A DNA stretch of 64,000 nucleotides from Cellulomonas sp. 73-145 (GCA_001898185.1 MKTI01000006.1:372001-436000); one strand, 5' to 3'. Counted from the stretch's first letter, positions 32,469-41,974 are shown. A program made the numbers and translations. Notes: generated from the letters alone by a model not told the origin.

Positions 32469-34538
32469 ATGCTGACGCGTCGCCCTGTCGTCGCCGTGCG
32501 TGGGCTCGCGGTGCTGGGGGCCGTGGCGGTGGTGGCCGTGCTGGTCGCGGTCTCGTTCAGCGGTGCAGCGGCGGCCACCGCCCTGGCCGACCCGGGTGCG
32601 GCGGTCCGCTGGGGGCTGCCGGTGGTGGACGTGCTCACCGACCTGGCGCTGGCGGTGACGCTCGGCGCGCTCGCCCTGGTGATCGGCATCGTGCCGCGGC
32701 GGGCGGCGGTGGAGGCGCACCCCGAGCGCCGGTCGACGGCGCCCGCCGGCACGTCGGCGGTCGGTGCCGCGTGGCCGGCCGGTACCACGGTGACCGCCGT
32801 CGCCGCCGGCGTGTGGACGGTGCTGGCCGTGGTGCGTGTCGTGCTGACGTACGCGCAGGTGTCCGGCAGCCCGGTGGACCTCGGCGCGTCGGGCGCGCAG
32901 CTGTGGCTGTTCGTCACGCAGGTGGACCTGGGACGGGCGTACGCCGGCATCGTGCTGGTCGCCGCGGCGGTCACCGCCCTGGCCCTGGTGGTCGGCACCC
33001 CGACCGGCGCCGGCTGGACCGGTGCGCTGGCGCTCGTGGCGCTGTGGATGCAGTCCGGCACCGGCCACGCGTCCGGCGCCGCGCACCACGAGGTGGCCAC
33101 CGAGGCGCTGCTGCTGCACCTGCTGGGCGCCGCCGTCTGGATCGGGGCGCTCGCCGCACTGGCCCTGCTCGCGCGCAGGCTCGGCACCGACCTGCCGGTG
33201 GCGGTGCGCCGCTACTCGGTCGTCGCGGGCTGGTGCCTGGCGGCGGTGGGCGTGTCCGGCCTGGTCAACGGGTTCATCCGGGTGGGCGGCTGGTCCGACC
33301 TGGGCACCCGGTACGGCCTGCTGCTGATCACGAAGGCGGTGCTGCTGGTCGCGCTCGGCGCGCTCGGGCTGGCGCACCGTCGGGCGACCATCCCGCAGCT
33401 GAGCACCGGTGCCGGTGCGGCGTTCGCCCGGCTGGTCCTCGTCGAGCTGGCGGTGATGGGGGCGGTCTCCGGCGTCGCCGTGGCGCTGTCGTCGTCCGCG
33501 CCGCCCGTCCCCAACGTCCCCGAGGCGGACACGTCGCCCGCGTTCCGGGTGATCGGCCACTCGCTCCCGCCGGAGCTGACCGGCTCCCGCTGGTTCACCG
33601 TGTGGAACTGGGACGTGGTGATGGCCGCCGCCGCGGCCGCCGGCCTGGTGGTGTACCTGCGCTGGGTGTGGCGGCTGCGCCGGCGCGGCGACCGCTGGCC
33701 GGTGGGCCGGACCGCCGCCTGGGTCACCGCGATGGTCGTCTTCGTCTGGACGACGTCCGGGGGCCCCAACGCCTACGGCCACGTGCTGTTCAGCGCGCAC
33801 ATGGTGCAGCACATGGTCCTGGCGACGGTGGTGCCGGTGTTCCTGGCCCTCTCGGCGCCGGTGTCGCTGGCGCTGCGCGCCCTGCCGGCCCGGTCCACCC
33901 GGCTCACCGGCGACGCCTCCCGCGGTCCCCGCGAGTGGATCCTGGTGCTGGTGCACAGCCGGGTCGGCCGGTTCTTCGCCAACCCGGTGGTGGCGGCGGC
34001 CAACTTCGTCGCCTCGATGATCGTCTTCTACTACAGCGGCGTGTTCGAGTGGTCGCTGCGGACCACCGAGGGCCACCTGTTCATGGTGGTGCACTTCTCA
34101 CTGGTCGGGTACCTGTTCGCCAATGCGCTGATCGGCGTGGACCCCGGCCCGCAGCGTCCCGGCTACCCGCAGCGGCTGCTGCTGCTGTTCGCCACGATGG
34201 GGTTCCACGCCTTCTTCGGCATCTCGCTGATGAGCGGCGACGGGCTGCTGGTGGCCGACTGGTTCGGCCTGCTCGGCCGGCCGTGGGGACCCAGCGCGAT
34301 CGCCGACCAGCAGGCCGGTGGCGGCATCGCGTGGGGGATCGGCGAGCTGCCCACGTTGGCCCTGGCGGTGGCGGTGGCGGTCGCCTGGGCGCGGGACGAC
34401 GAGCGGCTGGCCCGACGCCGGGACCGGCAGGTGGACCGGACCGGCGACACCGAGATGGACGAGTACAACGCGATGCTCGCGCGGCTCGCGGGCCGCGACG
34501 CACCAGGTGACGAACCACAGGGGGAGACAGGCCGATGA
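32469..34538 (+). CDS. CopD / cytochrome c oxidase assembly (CtaG-like) fusion protein
   Basis: A 689-residue membrane protein with about 16 helices. The first half (to about 350) is a CopD-type copper-import domain with HASGAAHHEVATEALLLHLLGAAVWIGAL, its His residues inside membrane helices. The second half (about 360-640) is the Caa3/CtaG domain with FSAHMVQHMVLATVVPVFLALSAP, FMVVHFSLVGYLFA and MGFHAFFGISLM; motifs are quoted in part. The fusion is common in actinobacteria and delivers copper to cytochrome oxidase. Its stop overlaps the start of the S9 peptidase gene. Confidence 0.93.
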   Translation: MLTRRPVVAVRGLAVLGAVAVVAVLVAVSFSGAAAATALADPGAAVRWGLPVVDVLTDLALAVTLGALALVIGIVPRRAAVEAHPERRSTAPAGTSAVGAAWPAGTTVTAVAAGVWTVLAVVRVVLTYAQVSGSPVDLGASGAQLWLFVTQVDLGRAYAGIVLVAAAVTALALVVGTPTGAGWTGALALVALWMQSGTGHASGAAHHEVATEALLLHLLGAAVWIGALAALALLARRLGTDLPVAVRRYSVVAGWCLAAVGVSGLVNGFIRVGGWSDLGTRYGLLLITKAVLLVALGALGLAHRRATIPQLSTGAGAAFARLVLVELAVMGAVSGVAVALSSSAPPVPNVPEADTSPAFRVIGHSLPPELTGSRWFTVWNWDVVMAAAAAAGLVVYLRWVWRLRRRGDRWPVGRTAAWVTAMVVFVWTTSGGPNAYGHVLFSAHMVQHMVLATVVPVFLALSAPVSLALRALPARSTRLTGDASRGPREWILVLVHSRVGRFFANPVVAAANFVASMIVFYYSGVFEWSLRTTEGHLFMVVHFSLVGYLFANALIGVDPGPQRPGYPQRLLLLFATMGFHAFFGISLMSGDGLLVADWFGLLGRPWGPSAIADQQAGGGIAWGIGELPTLALAVAVAVAWARDDERLARRRDRQVDRTGDTEMDEYNAMLARLAGRDAPGDEPQGETGR

Positions 34539-36631
34539 CCTCACAGACCGGCAGCCAGCTCGGTGATCTCGACCAGTACGTGGCGCTGCCGCGGCTGTCC
34601 GGCCTACGCCTCTCGCCGGACGGCACCCGGCTGGTCACGGCCGTCGCCACCCTGGACACCAAGGGCACCCGGTACGTCACCGCCCTGTGGGAGGTGGACC
34701 CGAGCGGTGTCCGGCCGGCCCGGCGCCTGACCCGCAGCGGCCGCGGCGAGTCGAGCGCGGCGTTCACACCGGACGGCGACCTGCTGTTCACCTCCGCCCG
34801 CCCGGACCCGGACGGCGACCCAGGCAAGGACGGGTCCGACGACGACGTCGCGGCGCTGTGGCTGCTCCCGCGCGACGGTGCCGAGGCCCGCGTGGTGGCC
34901 CACCGGCACTCCGGCCTGGGCGACGTGCACGTCGCGGCCGACGCCGGGGTGCTGCTGGTCGCGTCCGACGTGCTGCCGACGGCGCAGGACGCCGCCGACG
35001 ACGAGAAGCTGCGCACCGAGCGCAAGGACGCCAAGGTGGCGGCGATCCTGCACGACTCGTACCCGGTCCGGTACTGGGACCACGACCTCGGCCCGCAGTC
35101 GCCGCACTGGTTCGTCGGACGCGTCACACCCGGGCTGGTCGCGCCCGCCGCCGGCGTCGCCGAGCCGCGCGTGGAGCTGACCGACGTCACGCCGGGCGCC
35201 CGGGCGGCGCTCGTCGAGCAGCACGGCGACGTGACGCCGGACGGCGGCACGGTGATCACCACGTGGGCGGTGCCGGGACGCGCGGCGGAGGTGCGCACGC
35301 AGCTGGTGGCGATCGACGTCGCCTCCGGTGAGCGGCGGGTGCTGGTGGCCGACGAGGGCTTCGACGTCCTCGACCCGGTGGTGTCCCCGGACGGCCGCTG
35401 GGTGGCGTTCAACCGCGAGACGATCTCGACGCCGCAGCGGGCGCCGCGGGTGGACCTCGCCGTGGTGCCGGTGGCGGGTGGTCCGGTGCGGTCGCTCACG
35501 GCGGACTGGGACCGCTGGCCGTCGGGTGCGGTGTGGCTGCCGGGCTCGGACGGGCTGCTGGTGGTGGCCGACGACGACGGCCGCGCGCCGGTGTTCCACG
35601 TCGACCTGGCGTCCGGGGCGGTACGCCGCGTCACGTCCGACGACGCGGCCTTCAGCGACCTGCAGGTGGCCCCCGACGGTGCGACGGCCTATGCGCTGCG
35701 CTCGTCGTACACGGCCCCGCCGCACGCCGTCCGCATCGACCTGGCGCGGGCGTCCGCCACCGACGCCCCGGTCGCCGCCGAACCGCTCCCCGGGCCGGCG
35801 CCGCTCCCCGAGCTGCCGGGCCGCCTCGAGGAGCTCCGGGTCACCGCCGCCGACGGCACCCCGCTGCGGGCCTGGCTGGCCCTGCCGCACACCGCCGGCC
35901 CCGACCGGCCGGCGCCGCTCTTGCTGTGGATCCACGGCGGTCCGCTCGGCACGTGGAACGCCTGGTCGTGGCGCTGGAACCCGTGGCTGCTGGTCGCGCG
36001 CGGGTACGCGGTGGTGCTGCCCGACCCCGGGCTGTCCACGGGCTACGGGCAGGAGTTCGTGCAGCGCGGTTGGGGTGCCTGGGGTGCCGAGCCGTTCACC
36101 GACCTGATGGCCGTCACCGACGCGGTGGTGGCGCGGGCGGACGTGGACGCGTCGCGGACGGCTGCGATGGGCGGCTCGTTCGGCGGGTACATGGCCAACT
36201 GGGTGGCCGGGCACACCGACCGGTTCCGGGCGATCGTCAGCCACGCGGGGCTGTGGGCGCTCGACCAGTTCGGCCCCACCACGGACGCCGCGTACTACTG
36301 GCAGCGCGAGATGACCCCGCAGATGACGGCGGACAACTCCCCGCACGCGTCCGTCGGCGCGATCACCACCCCGATGCTGGTGATCCACGGCGACAAGGAC
36401 TACCGCGTGCCGGTCGGCGAGGCGCTGCGCCTCTGGTGCCAGCTGCTGTCGTCGTCGGCCCTCGCCGCGGACGACGACGGCCGCACGCCCCACCGGTTCC
36501 TCTACTTCCCGGACGAGAACCACTGGGTGCTGTCGCCGCGCAACGCGACCGTCTGGTACGGCACCGTGCTGGCGTTCCTCTCCGAGCACGTCCTCGGCGA
36601 GCCGACCCCGTACCCCCGCCTGCTCGGCTGA
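34535..36631 (+). CDS. S9-family serine peptidase (prolyl oligopeptidase/acylaminoacyl-peptidase type)
   Basis: A 698-residue cytoplasmic peptidase. An N-terminal beta-propeller (SPDGTRLVTAVATLD; VVSPDGRWVAFNRE; LPGSDGLLVVADDD) precedes an alpha/beta-hydrolase domain. The catalytic triad can be read: Ser in MGGSFGGYMANW, Asp in VIHGDKDYRVP, His in FPDENHWVLSP. The oxyanion region LLWIHGGPLGTWN is also present. It cleaves short peptides. ATG 34535 overlaps the CopD/CtaG stop, though no functional link with copper is evident. Confidence 0.93.
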   Translation: MTSQTGSQLGDLDQYVALPRLSGLRLSPDGTRLVTAVATLDTKGTRYVTALWEVDPSGVRPARRLTRSGRGESSAAFTPDGDLLFTSARPDPDGDPGKDGSDDDVAALWLLPRDGAEARVVAHRHSGLGDVHVAADAGVLLVASDVLPTAQDAADDEKLRTERKDAKVAAILHDSYPVRYWDHDLGPQSPHWFVGRVTPGLVAPAAGVAEPRVELTDVTPGARAALVEQHGDVTPDGGTVITTWAVPGRAAEVRTQLVAIDVASGERRVLVADEGFDVLDPVVSPDGRWVAFNRETISTPQRAPRVDLAVVPVAGGPVRSLTADWDRWPSGAVWLPGSDGLLVVADDDGRAPVFHVDLASGAVRRVTSDDAAFSDLQVAPDGATAYALRSSYTAPPHAVRIDLARASATDAPVAAEPLPGPAPLPELPGRLEELRVTAADGTPLRAWLALPHTAGPDRPAPLLLWIHGGPLGTWNAWSWRWNPWLLVARGYAVVLPDPGLSTGYGQEFVQRGWGAWGAEPFTDLMAVTDAVVARADVDASRTAAMGGSFGGYMANWVAGHTDRFRAIVSHAGLWALDQFGPTTDAAYYWQREMTPQMTADNSPHASVGAITTPMLVIHGDKDYRVPVGEALRLWCQLLSSSALAADDDGRTPHRFLYFPDENHWVLSPRNATVWYGTVLAFLSEHVLGEPTPYPRLLG

Positions 36632-36754
36632 CCCCGGCGGTCCGGGCGCGGCCGCGCAGCTGTGTGGGCGGTCCCGGCTCGGCGTGCGGGCCTTCCGACC
36701 TCGGGTGACACTGGCAGCGCCCGGGCCAGACCCGGACGAGGAGAAGGAGCGCAC

Positions 36755-36979
36755 ATGTACATCGGAGGCGGTATCACGCTGCTGGTGATCGGCGCGATCC
36801 TGTCGTTCGGCGTCCGGGACAGCATCTCCGGCGTGAACCTCACGGTGATCGGCTACATCCTGATGGCGGCGGGCGTGCTGGCGATCATCCTGTCGATCAT
36901 CTTCAACGCCCAGCGCACCAACACCACGCACCGCGAGGTGATCGAGCGGCACGACGACCGTCCGCTGCCGCCCGTCTGA
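36755..36979 (+). CDS. DUF6458-type small membrane protein
   Basis: A 74-residue protein with two membrane helices (IGGGITLLVIGAILSFGV; LTVIGYILMAAGVLAIILSII, quoted in part) and a short basic tail (THREVIERHDDRPLPPV). This is the usual layout of the actinobacterial DUF6458 family, whose role is unknown. ATG 36755 has the ribosome-binding site GAGGAGAAGGAG. Confidence 0.85.
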   Translation: MYIGGGITLLVIGAILSFGVRDSISGVNLTVIGYILMAAGVLAIILSIIFNAQRTNTTHREVIERHDDRPLPPV

Positions 36980-37139
36980 CCAGCGCACGGACCAGCGCCC
37001 CGTCTGACGGAGGCACGGACCGGCGGCCCGTCGATATGCCCCCGCTCGGGGCATTCGACGGTTCCGCCGAGCCGCCGGGGCGGGTGACATCGGCCGGACC
37101 TCACCCGGTGGCCCCTCGTGAGCGGTCTTCGGCACCCGC

Positions 37140-37145
37140 GATCAT
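37140..37145 (+). promoter_or_regulatory. -10 box of leaderless GGDEF gene
   Basis: GATCAT lies six bases before GTG 37152, with no ribosome-binding site between. Confidence 0.4.
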
Positions 37146-37151
37146 GGACAC

Positions 37152-38573
37152 GTGGTCCAGTGGCTCACCGCCGAGGACGCGCGCGAGCAGGGTCCGCCCG
37201 CGGCGCGCTCCGCCGGTGTGCCCGAGCTGGCGACGGCCGCGAAGCGCCTGGGCTACGCCGCGAGCCTGGACGAGGTCGGCACCGTCGCGACGGTGTGCGC
37301 CAAGGAGGTCCTCGCCGCCCAGCACGCCGCGCTGCTGCGCATCGAGCAGCAGACCTGCCGCGTGCTCGCCGTCGCGCCCGGCGCCCGCGACACCCGCGAG
37401 ATCGACATGTCCCGCGCCGAGTTCCGGGCCGAGGACCGGCCGGCGCTGAACAGCCTGATCCGTGACCGTCTCCCGTGGGTGGCCAGCGCGTACGACGAGG
37501 ACGGCACCCCGTTCCCGCCCGGTGACCCGCGTGCGGGCGACGAGGTGGAGGTGGAGACGCTGCTCGCGCTCGGCGCCGCCGCCGCGATGGCCGTCCCCGT
37601 CGAGGTGAACGGCACCGTGTGGGGCGAGGTCTACGTCACCCGCAACGCACCCGGTGAACGGTTCGGGCCCACCGAGCTGGCGGCGGCGACTGTCCTGGCC
37701 GGCCTGGTCGGGGGTGCCGTGGCCCGGGTGGACCTCGAGGCGCAGGTGCGGCACCTGGTCGCGGACGACCCGCTGACGGGCCTGGTCAACAGGCGGATCG
37801 CCGATGCCGCCGCCGAGCACGCCCTGGCGTCCGGCGGCGAGACGTGCATCGTCATGTGCGACGTCGACGGTCTCAAGCGCGTCAACGACGAGCTGGGCCA
37901 CGACGCCGGCGACGACCTGCTCCGAGCTGTGGCCGACGTGCTGCGCCGCATCTCCGAGGGCCTGCCCGGTGCGACCGCCGCCCGGCTCGGTGGCGACGAG
38001 TTCTGCGTGATCACGTCCGGCCACTCGCTGGCGACGGTGCGCGAGGTCACCGCCCGCACGGTCGACACGTTCCCGCTGCCGCACGCCGCCACCCTGTCGT
38101 TCGGCATCTCGTCCACTGCGATCGCGGGCGCGGTGCCGGCCAGCCAGCTGTTCCGGCGCGCCGACCAGGCGCAGTACCGCGCCAAGCGGGCGCACGCACG
38201 GCTGCGGGCGGCCGCCGGACCGGTGACCGCCGACCCTGCGGTGACGGCGGAGCGCCTGGTGGTGAGCGTGTCGGCGGCGCTGGCCGACGTGCGGGGCGGG
38301 CCGGTGGCCCGGCTGTGCGCGCTGGCGGCCGCGGCGGCGGACACCCTCGGCGCCGGCGAGTGGGCCGTGCTGCGGCGGCGGGACGACGACGAGCAGGCCG
38401 ACACGGTGGCCCGCGGTGGCGACGACGGCAGCAGGGGTGAGCACGTCCGCCTCGAGGCGGCGTACGGCACGTGGCTGATCGAGGTGTCCGCGTCGGCGAC
38501 CGCCGCGATCGCGGAGCCGGTGCCGACCACGCTCGGGGCGCTGACGGCGCTCGCGGTGGTCGGCGCCGCCTGA
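37152..38573 (+). CDS. GAF-GGDEF protein, putative diguanylate cyclase
   Basis: A 473-residue cytoplasmic protein. Residues about 25-195 form a GAF sensor (VATVCAKEVLAAQHAALLRI; AAAMAVPVEVNGTVWGEVYV). Residues about 200-355 are a GGDEF domain with DPLTGLVNRR, the metal-binding Asp in CIVMCDVDGLKRVNDELGHDAGDDLL (shortened), and an intact LGGDEFCVI active site, so it should make cyclic di-GMP. The RxxD inhibitory site upstream of GGDEF is absent. The last 110 residues look like a second degenerate sensor (VARLCALAAAAADTLGAGEWAVL). Confidence 0.9.
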   Translation: MVQWLTAEDAREQGPPAARSAGVPELATAAKRLGYAASLDEVGTVATVCAKEVLAAQHAALLRIEQQTCRVLAVAPGARDTREIDMSRAEFRAEDRPALNSLIRDRLPWVASAYDEDGTPFPPGDPRAGDEVEVETLLALGAAAAMAVPVEVNGTVWGEVYVTRNAPGERFGPTELAAATVLAGLVGGAVARVDLEAQVRHLVADDPLTGLVNRRIADAAAEHALASGGETCIVMCDVDGLKRVNDELGHDAGDDLLRAVADVLRRISEGLPGATAARLGGDEFCVITSGHSLATVREVTARTVDTFPLPHAATLSFGISSTAIAGAVPASQLFRRADQAQYRAKRAHARLRAAAGPVTADPAVTAERLVVSVSAALADVRGGPVARLCALAAAAADTLGAGEWAVLRRRDDDEQADTVARGGDDGSRGEHVRLEAAYGTWLIEVSASATAAIAEPVPTTLGALTALAVVGAA

Positions 38574-38650
38574 CGGCGGCCCCGCGCCGGACCTCGACCG
38601 GTCCTGCGGCGTCGTCGGCCCCGCGCCGGAGCCCGGTTCCGCGCGGGGGC

Positions 38651-40624
38651 TCAGCCCAGCAGCGGCAACGTCAGCACGTCGGGCGCACCGGGCTCGAGCC
38701 GCACCGGCACGCCCCAGTCCTGGCTCGCCAGGTGGCACGCCGGGTACTCGATCGCGGGGTCGGCGTCGCACGACGCGGCCTGCGCGGTCACGTGCAGCAC
38801 CCCCGCCCCGACGGCCGGGTCGAGGGTGAGCACCCTGGTCAGCGGCACGTCGTCGCCCGCGCCGTCGAGCAGCAGCCCGGCGGGCGACGACGAGACGCGC
38901 AGCCGCGTCGACGGCCCGTACCGGTCGTCCTGCTTCTGACCAGGGGCGGGGGTGAAGACGACGTCCAGCCGCACCTGTCCCGGCGCGAGGACGGTCACGG
39001 GCCGCTGGGTGCGGTGCGCACCGTCGTCGACCCGCCGGCCGACCCCCGCCGGCAGCGGCACGCGGACCAGCCGGTGGGCGGCGGACTCGACAACCAGCAG
39101 CTGCGGTGCCGAGGCGTCGTCGGCCAGCACGACGAGCCCGCTCGGTTCGGCCAGCCCCGTGGCGACGGTGCTGACCTCCTCGGTGACGGGGTCGTACCGG
39201 CGGATCGCACCGTTGTACGTGTCGGCGACCAGCGCGGTGCCGTCCGGCAGCGTGGCGACGCCGAGCGGGTGCTGCAGCCGGGCCTGTGCGGCAGGACCGT
39301 CCACGTGACCGAAGTCGAACAGTCCCTCGCCGACCAGCGTCCGCACCGTGCTGCCTCGGACCTCGCCGCCTCCAGCCGCCGAGCCGGTGGGGTCGTCGCG
39401 CGCCTCGTCGTCCGCCTCGTCGTCCGCGGTCTCCACCACGCGCAGCGCCGAGGTCTCGGAGTCCGCGACCCAGAGCCGCCCGCCCTCGTCCACCGCCAGA
39501 CCGGACGGCTGCGCGAACCACGCCTCCCGCGCGGGCCCGTCCAGCAGCCCCTCGGTCATGGTGCCGGCGGCGTGCCGCACGGTCCCGGCCACCGGATCGA
39601 ACGCCCACAGCGTGTGGTGCCCGGCCATCGCCACGGCGAACGCCTGCCACGGCTCGAACCACACGACGTCCCACGGCGACGACAGCCGCACGCCGACTGC
39701 CGGCCCGTCGTACCCGGCACCCCGGCGGTCGCCGGTCTCGACGCCCTCCAGCACGTTGTCCGGCGCGCCGACCAGGAACTGCGTCCCGGTACCGGCCACC
39801 GTCGTCACCGTCCCGTCGGACAGCCGCACGCCGCGCAGCACGTGGTTCGCGGTGTCGGCCACGAGCACGTCCCAGCCCACCGTCTCCCGCAGGCCCTCCG
39901 GCAGCAGGGCCAGCCCGTTCGGCTCGGCGAACCGCGCCTCGTCGGGACCGCCGTCCACCAGCCCGCGGGTCCCGACGCCGATCCGCCGCACCAACGTCTC
40001 GCCGTCCGCCTCCAGCTCCGCGAGCCCGTGGTGCCCGGCGTCCGCCACCAGCAGGTGCCCGTCGGGCAGCACGATCGCTCGCGCCGGGAACCGCAGCGTC
40101 CCGGGCTCCGGCTCCGGGATCACCACCGGCCCGTCGCCCCGCCGCAGCGTGCCCTTCGCCTCGTGCTCCGCCACCAGCTCGCCGACCAGCGCCTCGAGGT
40201 TGTGCGCATGCCCCTCGCCGGCCAGCTGCGCGACGACGTACCCCTCGGGGTCGATCACCACCAGCGTCGGCCAGGCGCGGGCCGTGTAGGCCTGCCACGT
40301 GACCAGCTCGGGGTCGTCCAGCACCGGGTGGTGCACCTCGTACCGCTGCACGGCGGCCGCGAGGGCGACCGGGTCGGCCTCGTGCACGAACTTCGGCGAG
40401 TGCACCCCGACGATCACCAGCACGTCGGAGAACCGCGCCTCGAGGTCCCGCAGCTCGTCCAGGACGTGCAGGCAGTTGATGCAGCAGAACGTCCAGAAGT
40501 CGAGCACCACCACCTTCCCCCGCAGGTCGGCGAGGGTGACCGTCCGTCCCCCGGTGTTCAGCCACCCGCGCCCGACGAGCTCGGACGCACGGACACGGGG
40601 CAGACGGGCGGTGCTGGTGCTCAC
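38651..40624 (-). CDS. NHL-repeat thioredoxin-like protein (NHLRC2-like)
   Basis: A 657-residue protein. The N-terminal 150 residues are a thioredoxin fold of the TlpA type with FWTFCCINC (CxxC Cys pair) near residues 43-51. From about 175 a six-bladed NHL propeller follows (FPARAIVLPDGHLLVADAGHHGLAEL; RFAEPNGLALLPEG; LGVATLPDGTALVADTYNGAIRRYDP, all in part), then a beta-rich tail. This is the architecture of NHLRC2. No signal peptide is seen, so it is probably cytoplasmic. GTG 40624 is the likely start. Its 5' end is the left arm of the duplication described at 40489-41763. Confidence 0.88.
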   Translation of the reverse strand: MSTSTARLPRVRASELVGRGWLNTGGRTVTLADLRGKVVVLDFWTFCCINCLHVLDELRDLEARFSDVLVIVGVHSPKFVHEADPVALAAAVQRYEVHHPVLDDPELVTWQAYTARAWPTLVVIDPEGYVVAQLAGEGHAHNLEALVGELVAEHEAKGTLRRGDGPVVIPEPEPGTLRFPARAIVLPDGHLLVADAGHHGLAELEADGETLVRRIGVGTRGLVDGGPDEARFAEPNGLALLPEGLRETVGWDVLVADTANHVLRGVRLSDGTVTTVAGTGTQFLVGAPDNVLEGVETGDRRGAGYDGPAVGVRLSSPWDVVWFEPWQAFAVAMAGHHTLWAFDPVAGTVRHAAGTMTEGLLDGPAREAWFAQPSGLAVDEGGRLWVADSETSALRVVETADDEADDEARDDPTGSAAGGGEVRGSTVRTLVGEGLFDFGHVDGPAAQARLQHPLGVATLPDGTALVADTYNGAIRRYDPVTEEVSTVATGLAEPSGLVVLADDASAPQLLVVESAAHRLVRVPLPAGVGRRVDDGAHRTQRPVTVLAPGQVRLDVVFTPAPGQKQDDRYGPSTRLRVSSSPAGLLLDGAGDDVPLTRVLTLDPAVGAGVLHVTAQAASCDADPAIEYPACHLASQDWGVPVRLEPGAPDVLTLPLLG

Positions 40625-40713
40625 GGCACAAGTCAACAGGACGACGAAGGCACCGTGCGTCGCGTCTGCGATGCCCGTGACACGGCTGTCGACGTCCGGA
40701 ATCATGTGACGCC

Positions 40714-40995
40714 GTGGAGAGTGATTCGGAGCCGTCGAGACCGATCCTCGAGCCCGGGCATTGGGTTCTCACAGCGGTGGGTTTCGCGCTCCTCGCCGCG
40801 CCCGTGGTGTTCTGGGAGGGCTTCGGAACAGCGCCCGATTGGGCGGTGGTTCCGGCGCTCCTGGCGCTCGGCCTCGCCATGGTGTGTGCCGTGATCGCGA
40901 CAGTGCTCAGGTCCAGGGCCGAACATGTGTCGTTGCTGCGCCTCATCGGCCGGGTGCTCCTGGCGCCGATTCGCCTGCTCTTTGACCTGTTCTAG
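40714..40995 (+). CDS. small two-helix membrane protein, copy 1
   Basis: A 93-residue protein from GTG 40714, with a polar start (ESDSEPSRPILEPGH), two membrane helices (about 17-36 and 43-64) and an amphipathic C-terminus (LLRLIGRVLLAPIRLLFDLF). I do not recognise the family. It is divergent from the thioredoxin gene with 89 bases between starts. An identical copy follows 564 bp downstream. Exact sequence identity shows the duplication is recent. Confidence 0.75.
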   Translation: MESDSEPSRPILEPGHWVLTAVGFALLAAPVVFWEGFGTAPDWAVVPALLALGLAMVCAVIATVLRSRAEHVSLLRLIGRVLLAPIRLLFDLF

Positions 40996-41041
40996 GGCCA
41001 CGCCGCCCTCAGCCCACAGGCTGAACGCAGCCCGGAGATCG

Positions 41042-41188
41042 TCAGACCGTCCACGACGTCCAGAAGTCGAGCACCACCTTCCCCCGCAGGTCGGTGAGGG
41101 TGACGGTCCGTCCCCCGGTGTTCAGCCACCCGCGCCCGACGAGCTCGGACGCACGGCCACGGGGCAGACGGGCGGTGCTGGTGCTCAC
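41042..41188 (-). pseudogene. thioredoxin-gene 5' fragment, copy 2 (hybrid)
   Basis: Forty-eight codons match the start of the NHLRC2-like protein (STARLPRGRASELVGRGWLN, then KVVLDFWT) and then hit a stop before the CxxC motif. One valine codon is deleted relative to the intact gene. It cannot make a functional thioredoxin. It is the product of the crossover described for the 564-bp repeat. Confidence 0.85.
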
Positions 41189-41277
41189 GGCACAAGTCAA
41201 CAGGACGACGAAGGCACCGTGCGTCGCGTCTGCGATGCCCGTGACACGGCTGTCGACGTCCGGAATCATGTGACGCC

Positions 41278-41559
41278 GTGGAGAGTGATTCGGAGCCGTC
41301 GAGACCGATCCTCGAGCCCGGGCATTGGGTTCTCACAGCGGTGGGTTTCGCGCTCCTCGCCGCGCCCGTGGTGTTCTGGGAGGGCTTCGGAACAGCGCCC
41401 GATTGGGCGGTGGTTCCGGCGCTCCTGGCGCTCGGCCTCGCCATGGTGTGTGCCGTGATCGCGACAGTGCTCAGGTCCAGGGCCGAACATGTGTCGTTGC
41501 TGCGCCTCATCGGCCGGGTGCTCCTGGCGCCGATTCGCCTGCTCTTTGACCTGTTCTAG
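41278..41559 (+). CDS. small two-helix membrane protein, copy 2
   Basis: Identical at protein and DNA level to the gene at 40714-40995, including its upstream region, so it should be equally expressed and doubles the gene dose. The family is unknown. Confidence 0.75.
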   Translation: MESDSEPSRPILEPGHWVLTAVGFALLAAPVVFWEGFGTAPDWAVVPALLALGLAMVCAVIATVLRSRAEHVSLLRLIGRVLLAPIRLLFDLF

Positions 41560-41605
41560 GGCCACGCCGCCCTCAGCCCACAGGCTGAACGCAGCCCGGA
41601 GATCG

Positions 41606-41752
41606 TCAGACCGTCCACGACGTCCAGAAGTCGAGCACCACCTTCCCCCGCAGGTCGGTGAGGGTGACGGTCCGTCCCCCGGTGTTCAGCCACCCGCGCC
41701 CGACGAGCTCGGACGCACGGCCACGGGGCAGACGGGCGGTGCTGGTGCTCAC
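41606..41752 (-). pseudogene. thioredoxin-gene 5' fragment, copy 3 (oldest remnant)
   Basis: The same 48-codon fragment as copy 2, ending in the same premature stop. Its start side diverges from the other copies beyond the GTG, at about 41764, which marks the right edge of the repeat. It is probably the original diverged partner that allowed misaligned recombination. Confidence 0.82.
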
Positions 41753-41884
41753 GGCACGAGTCAACAGGACGCCGCGACGTCCCCATCCCCGCCGAGTCAG
41801 CAGTGCCGCGCGGGGCCCTGCCACCGGCGTCGCGTGTCGGAGCTAGGGGCGGCCCACCGGAGAGGGCGGCGTGCCTCTTTCCGG

Positions 41885-41916
41885 TGTACGCCCCGTGTAC
41901 GTACGCCAGGCGTACA
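41885..41916. promoter_or_regulatory. 32-bp GTAC palindrome, copy 1
   Basis: Layout TGTACGCC - 4 bases - GTACGTAC - 4 bases - GGCGTACA, an exact palindrome outside the two 4-base spacers. It ends 65 bases before GTG 41982. The same three blocks with the same spacings recur at 46542-46573 in front of a related gene. It is probably the operator of an unknown regulator. Confidence 0.8.
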
Positions 41917-41968
41917 TCCGAAAACTTGTCCCCAGCCCGTTCGGGCCTCCGCCGCGATAGTGGCCCGG

Positions 41969-41974
41969 TACGTT
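41969..41974 (+). promoter_or_regulatory. -10 box of leaderless PH-like gene
   Basis: TACGTT lies seven bases before GTG 41982 and no ribosome-binding site is present. The 32-bp palindrome lies just upstream of the expected -35 region. Confidence 0.4.

Larger units (their letters stand above)
40489..41763. repeat. 564-bp tandem duplication, two full units plus a partial third
   Basis: The 5' end of the thioredoxin gene plus the small membrane-protein gene recurs with a 564-bp period: the small gene at 40714 and 41278 is identical, and a third copy of the thioredoxin fragment ends at about 41763. The first fragment differs from the third by a 3-bp deletion and several substitutions. The middle fragment matches the third on its left and the first on its right; the switch lies between 41158 and 41193. 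That is the signature of unequal crossing-over. Confidence 0.92.

Noticed and set aside
19902..34538. CopC and CopD/CtaG as one copper operon
   Set aside because: They are 12 kb apart with several unrelated operons between; each has its own promoter.
37101..40946. 1281-codon minus-strand frame
   Set aside because: It overlaps the GGDEF gene and the NHL-thioredoxin gene in other frames and shows no codon bias or motif of its own.
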